From contig NZ_RJVG01000010.1 in assembly GCF_003752155.1 (NCBI RefSeq), forward strand, positions 62,001-126,000: 64,000 nt of DNA, written 5' to 3'. The stretch is from Mobilisporobacter senegalensis. GTDB lineage: Bacteria > Bacillota > Clostridia > Lachnospirales > Lachnospiraceae. Below, in pieces: positions 10,301 through 17,852 of the stretch (position 1 is its first letter; each line of letters starts with the position of its first letter). Position numbers and translations under genes: made by a program. Below the pieces are notes generated by a model. That model saw nothing but the letters and a program-made list of their open reading frames with translations, was not told the origin of the DNA and did not search any database.

Positions 10301-11012
10301 TGGTTCCTATCACGGAAACTATTTTATTTATATCCGGATCCATAAATGAATCGGTAATATCACCTTTTATCGAATCTGCAAAGATAGTAATATGATCACT
10401 GCCGGATGGTATCGTTAATGAAATATTATCGCTTACCTCACCATTTCCCCAATTATGATTATAGGCAACCTTATATCCCCCATCTGCCAAAGTAATAGCG
10501 GAAGTGGTCTGGGTGAAATAAAATGTCTTGGAAAAAATCCCACCACCCATATAGTCTAAATCTCCGCTCATATCAGCTGGCGCCCAATTACTAATACCTA
10601 CATCAAGTCCGGTAAAATTACCGACCCAGGTTGCTGATTGCTTATATAATTCTGGATCACTGACAGAGTTTGATATTTCTCCTGTATCTGAATCATATCG
10701 TATATATAGCTCTGTATCCCCATTAAAAATCCAGGATGTTGTCCCCTCTTTTATTCCATTTACATACACTTCAATGGCAGAACCTGTGGCGACATTAATT
10801 TTAGTCTCATAGATTCCATTGGAATAAAGATTAAGTGGAACTTTATCTTCCCCAATATAAGCTTCCACAATATCTGTGATTTTACGAAATGCAGCCCCAC
10901 CTGCATTCACATCTTCTGCTCTTGCTACCAGATTACCCGGTAACAATGTAACCAGAATGGCAATAAACAATAGCCAGCTGATCACTTTCTTTTGTCTTAA
11001 TAGTTTTTGCAT
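4383..11012 (-). CDS. Giant secreted multidomain alpha-amylase/amylopullulanase-type enzyme
   Basis: 2209-residue secreted starch-degrading enzyme. A signal peptide (KKVISWLLFIAILVTLLPG, cut near ARAED) is followed by several starch-binding-like beta-sandwich modules (about 40-700). The GH13 barrel runs about 705-1320, with NGIVYQIFPDRFFD at the start, DGVFNH (about 882), nucleophile in GWRLDVAPD (about D1054), acid/base in GEEWN (about E1093) and VDSHDT (about D1159). Two fibronectin-III-like domains (about 1345-1440 and 1545-1650), a CBM20/E-set-like module (GDVNGW, about 1650-1760), a proline-rich linker, a surface-protein domain and a C-terminal BIG2-like domain follow. No LPXTG is visible, so attachment is probably through the C-terminal modules. 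Amylase versus amylopullulanase specificity cannot be settled by reading. Confidence 0.9.
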   Translation of the reverse strand: MQKLLRQKKVISWLLFIAILVTLLPGNLVARAEDVNAGGAAFRKITDIVEAYIGEDKVPLNLYSNGIYETKINVATGSAIEVYVNGIKEGTTSWIFNGDTELYIRYDSDTGEISNSVSDPELYKQSATWVGNFTGLDVGISNWAPADMSGDLDYMGGGIFSKTFYFTQTTSAITLADGGYKVAYNHNWGNGEVSDNISLTIPSGSDHITIFADSIKGDITDSFMDPDINKIVSVIGTIRESEDINWDPTLSGYEMRRISKDYYTYSKVFQIPGSYEYKCSFNHQNEWPSWNNKVLDIENANTNVIFLYNIEKDCIYDSVNDYNTVASVFGFSQSGEEEQTDSFISQPGGNSIWRVTGGLGSYDNWDINNSKTVMAHLVGEFYAKSMVLDGGTYEFKFTKNGSWDNAIGSDGISNNAANIKLELEERTTVNFYLNDELEGQDKVRVSIGGLEVQGIKQYVPALNIEEHPRLVGNLQTVLGESNDWSPGTSKLMFIDYYFNNTVYKLQRTLPLGNYQCKVVFGDSWNGSEIGDPAGPDGNLELKILDASGNVTFTIDNSAERKVLTHNYKPVDSNYDGTIDKTSLYYDSRSITYKKPFGAIKQESEDVTFRFAAKTSDAQLVKLELINNDGISRSYDMAVTTVLDDKDYWEVMVPKEVFKEIGIWSYKFIIIDGAAKLEYGDDGSSGGIGGASEDGQTPYNLTVYAKDYKTPDWMKNGIVYQIFPDRFFDGDASNNHAKDVDGSRGDGIQLFDGDKWSTIPENPRQSEEANKPYYPDATTDGVWSNEFYGGDIAGIEQKLSYLKTLGISAIYLNPVSWAASNHKYDATDYKHLDPMFGKPVYNISGDPGSGLNYEATKEASDKIYSDFAKACKNQGIYLISDGVFNHVGDDSIYFDRYEKYPEIGAYEYWSRVWDEAATSKVSQTEAEKIVKDYYKSLINPGTGKNYTDSDFAYIDWFQVGPDKVTDETGVTRYNYEGWWGYDSLPVVSTVLAEETKLTNDSKATIAGEHEYNNIDYRENVIGYDLNQSNITDITGAMKKANSQRWLWMGADGWRLDVAPDVSNETWKEFRKSVKSATGKADINGDRIEDPIILGEEWNVATQYLLGDMFDSVMNYQFRSAIQNFIVNNGNGSDLNNALEIIRENYPKEAWQAMLNLVDSHDTVRNITKIDNPTWEEENIKIAPEPSEKAIKLQALTAIFQMSYPGAPTIYYGDEVGVAGTKDPDSRRTFPWERVEEKSDGNYNISDAYEEKYGDLLDTYINAAKVRNQHLELFATGDIKTAYADGDVIAYARKSDTEGGLSIINKLDKSVDIVADVKDFLPDGLILEDQLGTGIRATVTNGTLRIQVPGYTGMMMVSTTKLTTLPPAPKNLTATGTEGKEAKVILTWDPVEGAGGYYIYRTLLEGMETVQLNSAPVTDTTFTDDNVVHGTRYYYYVKTVKENALSMYSNTATALPCFKITEIGMPTGVTIDTIGVGKKTTNTDVTIIIPGLTDREEYTGKEVPGLIFHLAYYLEGTSKDRALETKLRYKEDSDGGKVYTAAFEPTKEGVYRYFGKATVNNGYTFILSQEASMNATADYSLPVPETPDLKQPIQESSRVTLNWVVESNENIAGFDIYRAIENLTGSEEKIGTVDKDIESYTDFMVNNDVTYTYRIEAFNKEYNRKSSEIIRITPKLTMIDVTIRLTIPDKVFTSATDNIYLAGDVNGWNASGWLLKKPSGATDSNIVEYSFKMMAGKKIQYKYTRGTWATEALTSNIPNDTTSPGNYGYSSTDTNIHATITNQGGNKMLINDYVLRWVDMPIMITVPRISYKGETIEYSTTEDSFHLQASVPFGGIFTINGKNINLISPGALDSYGNVRLNNIPLVKGINEFEIHIEPTDETKALPWLTDTGRITSQMSATTMIRITKTTDTPSNPIPPTTPVSPSDNNGISDPKVKEPQFAGENGVTGWNGIVSKLKNIIVDKGEKSEGLKFTIDMNSTTLLPKEILETIKGKDVEISLNMGDYVWTISGKNIKDNIAFEENYNLKVSSITNIKEKSQITKAINDAKRNNKVANKKIQIQQFAIENYREFPFSADLTLKLENKYNNRYVYLNYYNEKTKKIELYGYGKADKYGYVTLSLEHSSAYVLTSENPILPSVIKTKTLKAGKNYTLKVNNALNKAGITYSSGNPSVAAVSKKGYVKTKKKGTAIIKIKVVQAGKTYLYQTKITVK

Positions 11013-11373
11013 ATTACTTCTCCTTTCTATATTGCTCTTTCGGATATTTGAAAAGCCCTTTCATTTCTTAGGATGTACTATATTCCTAATTTTAAAGAGC
11101 TTATCCATAATCAATATATCATAGAATTTTCAAATTAAGAAGAAATAATTTCGCAAATTTTCGTAAAGTTTTCGACTATTTTTGTCTTTTTTATTTATAT
11201 AAAGTAATAGATTGTCATTATTTGATGTAAAAAAGAAATTTTAGAGATATAAATTCCTGAAATTTCTTTTCCGGCATTCCGTAACTTCTAAAAGACTTTT
11301 CATTAATAGTCTTGTCGAACCATTCATTTTTCATATCATATAATAATTATAAATAGATTCTATGAGGATAAAA
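11013..11373. other. Divergent intergenic region between the giant amylase and the LysM/GH18 gene
   Basis: Holds the amylase RBS (AGGAG just before 11012), a near-palindrome at about 11052-11066 resembling a weak cre-like site or leader hairpin, the phased CGAAA repeats, and an AT-rich stretch towards the LysM gene. No gene seen. Confidence 0.6.
11147..11176 (-). promoter_or_regulatory. Three TCGAAAA/TACGAAAA-type direct repeats, 10-bp period, upstream of the giant amylase
   Basis: Minus strand carries GTCGAAAACT, TTACGAAAAT and TTGCGAAATT in succession, a 10-bp phased array about 135-165 nt before the start codon. It matches the array upstream of the neighbouring pullulanase. The core promoter below it is weak (possible -10 TATATT). 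Shared activator or repressor site is an inference. Confidence 0.55.
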
Positions 11374-12669
11374 ATGATTATACATGTGATACAAGCTGGG
11401 GACACAATTTATTCCATAGGGAATCAATATCATATATCACCGGAAAGATTAATATTAGATAATGGTATCACTGATCCCAATACTCTGGTAGTTGGGCAGG
11501 CTATAGTAATTGTTTATCCTACTGAAACTTATACCGTAAGAGCAGGTGATACATTAATAGGAATTGCCAATTCCCATGAGATTACATTAAATCAGTTGTT
11601 AAGAAATAATCCTTTTCTTTCAGATAGAGATTATATTTATACCAATGAAATTTTAGTTCTTAGATATGGCAATGAGAATAAACCTCAAATATCCACGAAT
11701 GGATATGCTTATCCTTTTATCGATAAAAACATCCTTCGAAAAACACTTCCTTTTTTAACCTACCTTACTATATTTAGTTATACTGCCCTGGCCGATGGAA
11801 GTCTGATCGATATTGATGATGAAGAACTCATTAAATTGGCAAAAGATTATGGAACTGCACCTATTATGTCAATCTCCACATTATCTCCAAAAGGACTCGG
11901 TAATCGGGAAGTAGCCTATAGTATTTTATATAATGAAGAAATTCAAGATCGACAGATAGAAAATATTCTTACACTGTTAAGAACAAAAGGCTATTACGGT
12001 TTGAATATATCCATCCACTATATGAATTTAGAAAATCGCAATTACTATGAATATTACCTGGCCAAATTGACAAGGCGTTTAAATGCAGAAGGATATTCGG
12101 TCACACTGACTCTTATCGCCAAAACATATATAGGTATTAATGAGGTAACCTATGAAGAGTTCGATTATACAGGAGTCAGCCAGGTCGTAAATAATATGCT
12201 GATTTTAGGTTATGATTGGGGTTATTCTTATGGACCACCCACAGCAGTTCCTTCTGTTCATATGTCTAAAATATTTTTTGATAAGCTTATCACTCAGGTA
12301 CCACCGAATATGATAAATGTAGGTATATCTGTAATGGGGTATAATTGGAGCCTGCCATATGTTTTAGGTATATCAAAAGCAGAATCTTTAAGTACAGAGG
12401 CGGCTATAGATTTAGCATCTCAAGTGGGTGCCACTATTTATTATGAACCCAATTCCGCATCTCCTTATTTTCAATATACAGAATTTATTTCCGGTTTGCT
12501 GGTACACCATATTGTATGGTTCAAAGATGCACGAAGCGCACAGGCTCTTGTGGATATCGTTCCTGAATATAGTTTCAGAGGAGTTGGTATTTGGAATATT
12601 ATGAATTATTTTTCACAATTGTGGCTGGTCATTAATACCCAATATGAAATAGAAAAGTTGTTACCGTAA
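11374..12669 (+). CDS. LysM-GH18 spore-type protein (SleL/YaaH-like) without catalytic residues
   Basis: Two N-terminal LysM domains (VIQAGDTIYSIGNQY, about 1-45, and YTVRAGDTLIGIAN, about 47-95) precede a GH18-like domain (about 105-431), the layout of the cortex-lytic/spore-coat proteins SleL and YaaH. The fold is supported by LGYDWGYSYGPP, GISVMGYNW and a C-terminal VWFKDARSAQAL block. The catalytic strand, usually NIDFEN (DxxDxDxE), reads NISIHYMN: both the Asp and the general-acid Glu are replaced. It is therefore probably a peptidoglycan-binding protein without hydrolase activity. Start set at ATG 11374, because GAGG (11364-11367) sits 6 nt before it; the frame remains open to 11362. 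Spore role is inferred from family membership. Confidence 0.85.
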   Translation: MIIHVIQAGDTIYSIGNQYHISPERLILDNGITDPNTLVVGQAIVIVYPTETYTVRAGDTLIGIANSHEITLNQLLRNNPFLSDRDYIYTNEILVLRYGNENKPQISTNGYAYPFIDKNILRKTLPFLTYLTIFSYTALADGSLIDIDDEELIKLAKDYGTAPIMSISTLSPKGLGNREVAYSILYNEEIQDRQIENILTLLRTKGYYGLNISIHYMNLENRNYYEYYLAKLTRRLNAEGYSVTLTLIAKTYIGINEVTYEEFDYTGVSQVVNNMLILGYDWGYSYGPPTAVPSVHMSKIFFDKLITQVPPNMINVGISVMGYNWSLPYVLGISKAESLSTEAAIDLASQVGATIYYEPNSASPYFQYTEFISGLLVHHIVWFKDARSAQALVDIVPEYSFRGVGIWNIMNYFSQLWLVINTQYEIEKLLP

Positions 12670-12699
12670 GATTGTTGTAAGGTTTATATTTATAAAAAG

Positions 12700-12759
12700 A
12701 AAATGTACCTCAAAAGATAGAGACTCAATAAAAGTCTTTTATCTTTTGAGGTACATTTT
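12700..12759. terminator. Bidirectional terminator between LysM/GH18 gene and ABC operon
   Basis: Perfect 20-bp stem (12700-12719 with 12740-12759), flanked by an A-run on one side and a T-run on the other. It sits between convergent genes and can stop both. Confidence 0.85.
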
Positions 12760-12908
12760 TCTGATTTTACCATTAGAGTTTTCATTATGAAACCCCTGGG
12801 AAGCTCAGATAATTTTTTTTGCAAGGAGCATGCGTATTCCATATAAATTTTTAAAAGCAGCAGTATGAGAGCATAATGAACCAATATACATAAACACAAA
12901 CCCGAGTG

Positions 12909-14654
12909 CTATGCCCTTCGGCTCCACCCCTTGCTGCTTTGACGTACAGTAACAAAATCCTTATAAATTCCGTCTTTTTCCATTAGCTCATCATGAGTTC
13001 CTTGCTGAGCAATTTTGCCTTCTGCAATGACAAGAATTTTATCGGCATTTCGAATGGTGCCTAGCCGGTGAGCAATCACAAGCAATGTTTTACCTTTGCA
13101 GAGCTCACTAATAGCCTGCTGTATATAGCTTTCGTTGTCAGCATCCACGCTGGCGGTTGCTTCATCAAGGATTACTATGGGTGCATCTTTTAGAATACAA
13201 CGAGCAATTGAAATGCGCTGTTTTTCCCCGCCTGACAGTGTTTCTCCCCCTTCACCAACAACTGTGTTAAATCCCTCGGGCAGTGCCATTATAAAATCGT
13301 AACAACGGGCTTTTTTAGCCGCTTCTATGACCTCTTGTTCGGTTGCATTCGGACGTCCCATACTGATATTATTATAAATAGTATCCTGAAAAAGATAGAC
13401 TCGCTGGAATACCATGCTGATATGATCCATCAAATCAGCAAGTTTTACTTTTTTGATATCCTTTCCCCGAATCATAATCTGGCCGGATTCTACATCCCAA
13501 AATCGGGGTAAAAGACTTGCAATAGTTGATTTTCCGCCACCTGAAGGGCCAACCAGCGCCACCATGCCGTTGCGCTTCAAATCAAAGGAAATATTATGCA
13601 AAACTTCCTTTTCGTCATAGGCAAAGCTGACATTTTTAAATTCAACTTCAGCAGATCGGGAGGCGTCCGGAATTATATCTGTGCCGTTGTCAGCAAGCAT
13701 AGCCTCAGAGAACACTTCCTCAATACGGTTAAGGCAACTGTCCATAATGGTAAGACGTGCGCTTTGAGCGTACAGAGTTTTAATTGGTGCAAAAAGGTCG
13801 AAAACAAACAACATCATGCCGACAGCAGCCGTTGCGGTAATTACTGAATTGAAATTCAAAAACATGGCAAGACCCACAACAGCACCGGTTCCAAGACCAA
13901 ACAAGATTCCGATAAGACGCTGGTATACAACATAGTTATCTTCAAATTCTAAAGCAGTTTTACAGGTTTTAATAAAATCATCTGACAGCTCTTTTGATTT
14001 TTCGCCAAGGAGATTATATGTTTTAATAATTCCGATTCCTTCAGTAAAATCAAGCACCGATTCGGTTAGATTTTCGCTTTGCTCCTGGCGATTATGAGAA
14101 TCCTTTAACGCTGCTTTTTCAAGCTTTTTCCATATAAAAAAGGATATAACTACAAAGCAGATAGCAAGGAGGCCAAGCCAGATATTAAACATCAGCATAA
14201 AAATCAAGAGAATGGCTTCTGCAAAAATATAGCCCACCAAATCGGCAATGACCATCATACAGTTTTCTTCTACAAACGCCATATCAGTGGATAAAACAGA
14301 GCTGATTTTGCCGATATTGCCTTTGGTGAAATATCCCATCGGCAATTTTCTTAAAAATGCACCAAGCTCCATACGTTTTTCAGCCATAAACATAAATCCG
14401 GCTGAAGCCTGTAATTTATTATCAAAATGCTGAAAGATTACTTGTAAAATAAGACTAACTATAATTGCAATACCAATGTAAAGGCACATTTCATCGGTTG
14501 CTGTTTTGTTATAAAAAGCACTTAGTGCAAAAAAAGCCAAACCGATCGGAGACTTCATAAGGATTGATTTTAAAAACGAAAAAGCCAATGCACCTATTAT
14601 CCTGGTTTTATACTTACCGGAAAAATTAAGAATTCTGCTTATTAAACGTATCAT
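12909..14654 (-). CDS. ABC half-transporter, TMD-ATPase fusion (YbtQ-like)
   Basis: 581 residues: an N-terminal exporter-type six-helix membrane domain (about 1-310) and a C-terminal ATPase domain with Walker A GPSGGGKST, Q-loop VFQRVYLF, signature LSGGEKQR and Walker B IVILDEA. Last gene of the five-gene operon; its ATG overlaps the stop of the preceding half-transporter by 4 nt (ATGA), so the two probably form a heterodimer. The closest family is the YbtP/YbtQ-type pair that imports metal-siderophore complexes despite an exporter fold; this pair often travels with TIGR02185 ECF genes. The substrate is not visible in the sequence. Base composition is richer in GC than the flanking genes. Confidence 0.88.
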   Translation of the reverse strand: MIRLISRILNFSGKYKTRIIGALAFSFLKSILMKSPIGLAFFALSAFYNKTATDEMCLYIGIAIIVSLILQVIFQHFDNKLQASAGFMFMAEKRMELGAFLRKLPMGYFTKGNIGKISSVLSTDMAFVEENCMMVIADLVGYIFAEAILLIFMLMFNIWLGLLAICFVVISFFIWKKLEKAALKDSHNRQEQSENLTESVLDFTEGIGIIKTYNLLGEKSKELSDDFIKTCKTALEFEDNYVVYQRLIGILFGLGTGAVVGLAMFLNFNSVITATAAVGMMLFVFDLFAPIKTLYAQSARLTIMDSCLNRIEEVFSEAMLADNGTDIIPDASRSAEVEFKNVSFAYDEKEVLHNISFDLKRNGMVALVGPSGGGKSTIASLLPRFWDVESGQIMIRGKDIKKVKLADLMDHISMVFQRVYLFQDTIYNNISMGRPNATEQEVIEAAKKARCYDFIMALPEGFNTVVGEGGETLSGGEKQRISIARCILKDAPIVILDEATASVDADNESYIQQAISELCKGKTLLVIAHRLGTIRNADKILVIAEGKIAQQGTHDELMEKDGIYKDFVTVRQSSKGWSRRA

Positions 14655-16402
14655 GCCTGTTCACCTCCTATAGCTGTGCCGACTTTCCAGCTGGCACTGT
14701 CCTCGGCTGCACTCCATAGTTTTTGATATGCCGGGCAGCCTTCTAATAATTCTTTATGTGTGCCGGCAGCCACAAGATTACCCCTTTCAAGAACACAGAT
14801 AATATCAGCGCCTACAATGGAATATAATCTGTGAGCAATAACAATAACCGTTTTATCGTGTATCAGTTCGGCAATGGCTTCATTCATCTTTTCTTCGTTT
14901 TCGGGATCCATAAATGCCGTTGCCTCATCAAGCACAATGATAGGGGCATTTTTAAGTATAGCTCTGGCAAGAGAAATTCGCTGACGTTCTCCACCGGATA
15001 ATTGTTTTCCGCCATCACCGGCCATTGTGTGGATACCATCTTGCAGCCGTGCCAAAAACTCGCCACATTGTGCTTTTTGGGCGGCAGCCATAACTTCATC
15101 GTCAGTAGCATCCAGTTTTCCTAAACGAATGTTTTCGAGAAGACTGATGTTAAATAAAAACTGTTCCTGTGCCACATAGGATATTTCATTATTTAAAGCC
15201 TCAACACTCATATCACGAATATCCTGACCGCCGATTTTCACGCAGCCGCCGGTAACATCATAAAAATGCACCAACAGTTTTGCAAGGGTGGATTTGCCGC
15301 TCCCCGATTCGCCAACCAACGCCACCAGATCACCCTCTTTTACTTTCAGGGAAATGCCATGGAGAACCTCTTCCTCTTTATAGGCAAAGCTAACATTTTC
15401 AAATTCAACCCCGTGATCATTTCCGGTAAAGGGTTTATCACTTTGTTGCAGTGGGGGTGAATTGAAAGTATCTTCAAGTGATTTGATTTTAAAGTTTATT
15501 TGGGGCAAAGTGGACATAAATCCTAATGCTTTTAAAAACAGCGGTCCAACGGAAAAGGACATGCATAAAACAAGAACAAAATCCGGCAGGGTTGAATGAT
15601 TATTTAATACAAGATAAGCGCCAATCGGCAGAGTGAACATGGCTATGCATGGTAAAATACTGCTGTATAAAGCCATGAACGGCCAGCATGCTTTATACCA
15701 CTTCAGCGTGAAATCACGATAGCTTTTCACGTCACCTTCAAAGCGATGGTATGATTCGCCGTCACGGTTAAATACTTTGACGACTTCCATACCATTTATG
15801 TATTCCACAATCGTATTGTTCATTTTTTTACCGGCAGCATAATAGCTGCCCATATCTCTCATACCAATTTTGAACATCATACCCATGCACAATACACCAA
15901 GGGGTAATGCACACAGTGACAACAAACCAAGTTTCCAATCGGCAATAAACATACCAATAAAAACAATAACAGGGACAGCAAGATTTGCAAGACCCTCCGG
16001 CAATGTGTGGGCAAGCAGCAGCTCAATGGTTTCAATGTCATCAACAAACATTTTCTTAATAGCTCCTGTGCCTTTATCCTGAATGGCACCTAGCGGCTGT
16101 TTTTCCAGCTTGCCTTGAAGTGATATACGCAAATTCTTTAAGGTATGAAACGCCGAAATGTGAGACAATTCCAGTCCTTTAATATAGAATACGGTATGTA
16201 AAACACCGCAAACAGCGATAGCTGCTACTAAAGCCGACACAGTTAAAATATCAATCGATTGTTTTAACAGCAATGGTCTTATGATTTGATAGGCAAGGAA
16301 AAACGGGGAGACACTAAAAATAAGGCCTATTAACATCAAAACTACTGCTTTATATGTAGTTCTCCGGTATTCTCCTGCATACTCAAGTACTTTTTTGAAC
16401 AA
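14651..16402 (-). CDS. ABC half-transporter, TMD-ATPase fusion (YbtP-like)
   Basis: 583 residues with an N-terminal membrane domain (helices about 15-60, 125-180, 235-290) and ATPase domain carrying Walker A GESGSGKST, YVAQEQFLF Q-loop, signature LSGGERQR and Walker B IIVLDEA. Partner of the downstream half-transporter. The start is taken as TTG at 16402: the AAAGGAGGG ribosome binding site lies 8 nt upstream, whereas the TTG two codons earlier is nearly on top of it. Translationally coupled to ecfA (stop at 16422) and to the next gene (ATGA overlap). A role in uptake of a metal chelate or related cofactor is an inference from the family and the operon. Confidence 0.87.
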   Translation of the reverse strand: MFKKVLEYAGEYRRTTYKAVVLMLIGLIFSVSPFFLAYQIIRPLLLKQSIDILTVSALVAAIAVCGVLHTVFYIKGLELSHISAFHTLKNLRISLQGKLEKQPLGAIQDKGTGAIKKMFVDDIETIELLLAHTLPEGLANLAVPVIVFIGMFIADWKLGLLSLCALPLGVLCMGMMFKIGMRDMGSYYAAGKKMNNTIVEYINGMEVVKVFNRDGESYHRFEGDVKSYRDFTLKWYKACWPFMALYSSILPCIAMFTLPIGAYLVLNNHSTLPDFVLVLCMSFSVGPLFLKALGFMSTLPQINFKIKSLEDTFNSPPLQQSDKPFTGNDHGVEFENVSFAYKEEEVLHGISLKVKEGDLVALVGESGSGKSTLAKLLVHFYDVTGGCVKIGGQDIRDMSVEALNNEISYVAQEQFLFNISLLENIRLGKLDATDDEVMAAAQKAQCGEFLARLQDGIHTMAGDGGKQLSGGERQRISLARAILKNAPIIVLDEATAFMDPENEEKMNEAIAELIHDKTVIVIAHRLYSIVGADIICVLERGNLVAAGTHKELLEGCPAYQKLWSAAEDSASWKVGTAIGGEQA

Positions 16403-16421
16403 AATCAATCCCTCCTTTAAA

Positions 16422-17852
16422 TTATACTTTTTCTACTTCTTTTAAGATACGGTTTGCAGTCACTTCCCCATTTTTCATGTGCAGCACATAATGGCAGCAA
16501 GCTTTAATAAATTCTTTGTCATGGGTCGTGACAAGAACAGTTTTGCCGCTTTGGGCCAGCCTCTCAATCACTTTAGACACCGCTTCCATGTGCCGCAGAT
16601 CCAATCCACTGGTAGGTTCATCAAATAATATGACCTGCCGCTCGCTTGCAACGGCACAGGCAATCGCAACACGTTGTTTTTGTCCACCTGACAGACTTAA
16701 CGGATGGTCGCTTGCAAACTTTTCTAAATCAAGGGCTTTTAAAAGTGCAAGGGCTTTTTCTTTATCAGCATTTGGCATACTAATCATAACTTCATCAAGC
16801 ACACTTTCACAGAAAAGCTGATGACCTACATCCTGCATCACGAGAAAACAGTTTTTCAGCCTCTTTTTACGTTTGTGAACTTCATCTTCAAGCCAAAGCT
16901 CACCCTCGGCAGTCTTTTCAAGTCCGCACAAGCATCTAAGCAGAGTGGTTTTACCAGCACCGTTATGTCCGGTAATTGCTGTGATTGCGCCTTTGTAAAT
17001 ACACACTTTCTTTACTGAGATACCGATTTCACTATGCTTATACTTGAATTTAAAATTGGATAACACGGCTGAATGACTTTCATTTGCTGATTCACTGAAT
17101 GAAAGTGTGGGAGGCGTCAGCGTTCTGAGTCCAAATGAAATGCGCTGAGAGTCTTTCATCTCAAAAAAAGATTTGGCATCAAACTCTTTTGTGATCTGTC
17201 CGTTTTCCATAAAAAGTACACGGTTTACAAGGCCTTTTAGATAATAAAGTCTATGTTCGGCAATAATAATAGTTATTCCGGCAGATTTGCATTTCTCAAG
17301 TACCGCCCGCAAATCCTCAATTGCTTTTTCATCTAAATTGGCAGACGGCTCATCTAGTACAAGCACTTTTGGCGATGCAGCCCAGACACTTGCGCATGCC
17401 AGCTTTTGTTTTTCCCCGCCCGATAAATCAAAAATACTTCTTCCCATCAAGTGTTCAATTTCCATAAAATAAATGGTTTCATCCACACGTTTTTTGATTT
17501 CATCCACCGGTAATCCTTGGTTTTCACAACCGAATGCAAGTTCGCTGTATGTATCGACGGTATAAAACTGACTGCGTGGATTTTGAAAAACCGAACCCAC
17601 GATACGAGATAATTCATACAGTGTACTTTTTTGAACGTTTTTACCATGGGTAAAGACAGTCCCGTCAATATCTCCATCATAATAGTGAGGAACGAGGCCG
17701 TTAATCAGACGGGTCAACGTGGTCTTGCCGCAGCCCGATTCGCCGCAAAGCAAAACGACTTCGCCCATATTTATTTTAAGGTTAATATTATTAACTCCCG
17801 CATCACTGCGTCCTCTTTTATAATAAAAGCTTAAATTTTCAATACGAATCAT
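16422..17852 (-). CDS. ECF transporter ATPase, two fused ATP-binding domains (EcfA-A')
   Basis: 476 residues holding two complete ABC ATPase domains in one chain. The first has GESGCGKTT, SVFQNPRSQF, LSGGEKQ and VLVLDEPSANLD; the second, from about residue 265, has [28 protein letters not shown] and [11 protein letters not shown]. It energises the S and T components encoded upstream. Start placed at ATG 17852 (MIRIENLSFYY), which overlaps the ecfT stop by 4 nt (ATGA) after GAAGGTGGG; the longer open frame up to 17945 lies inside ecfT and is not used. Confidence 0.92.
   Translation of the reverse strand: MIRIENLSFYYKRGRSDAGVNNINLKINMGEVVLLCGESGCGKTTLTRLINGLVPHYYDGDIDGTVFTHGKNVQKSTLYELSRIVGSVFQNPRSQFYTVDTYSELAFGCENQGLPVDEIKKRVDETIYFMEIEHLMGRSIFDLSGGEKQKLACASVWAASPKVLVLDEPSANLDEKAIEDLRAVLEKCKSAGITIIIAEHRLYYLKGLVNRVLFMENGQITKEFDAKSFFEMKDSQRISFGLRTLTPPTLSFSESANESHSAVLSNFKFKYKHSEIGISVKKVCIYKGAITAITGHNGAGKTTLLRCLCGLEKTAEGELWLEDEVHKRKKRLKNCFLVMQDVGHQLFCESVLDEVMISMPNADKEKALALLKALDLEKFASDHPLSLSGGQKQRVAIACAVASERQVILFDEPTSGLDLRHMEAVSKVIERLAQSGKTVLVTTHDKEFIKACCHYVLHMKNGEVTANRILKEVEKV

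Noticed and set aside
11049-11066. cre (CcpA) site before the giant amylase
   Set aside because: The TGAAAAG-C-CCTTTCA palindrome departs from the cre centre and could be a leader hairpin; too weak to call.
12690-12899. 69-codon minus-strand frame between the LysM gene and the ABC operon
   Set aside because: No RBS and it runs through the bidirectional terminator.
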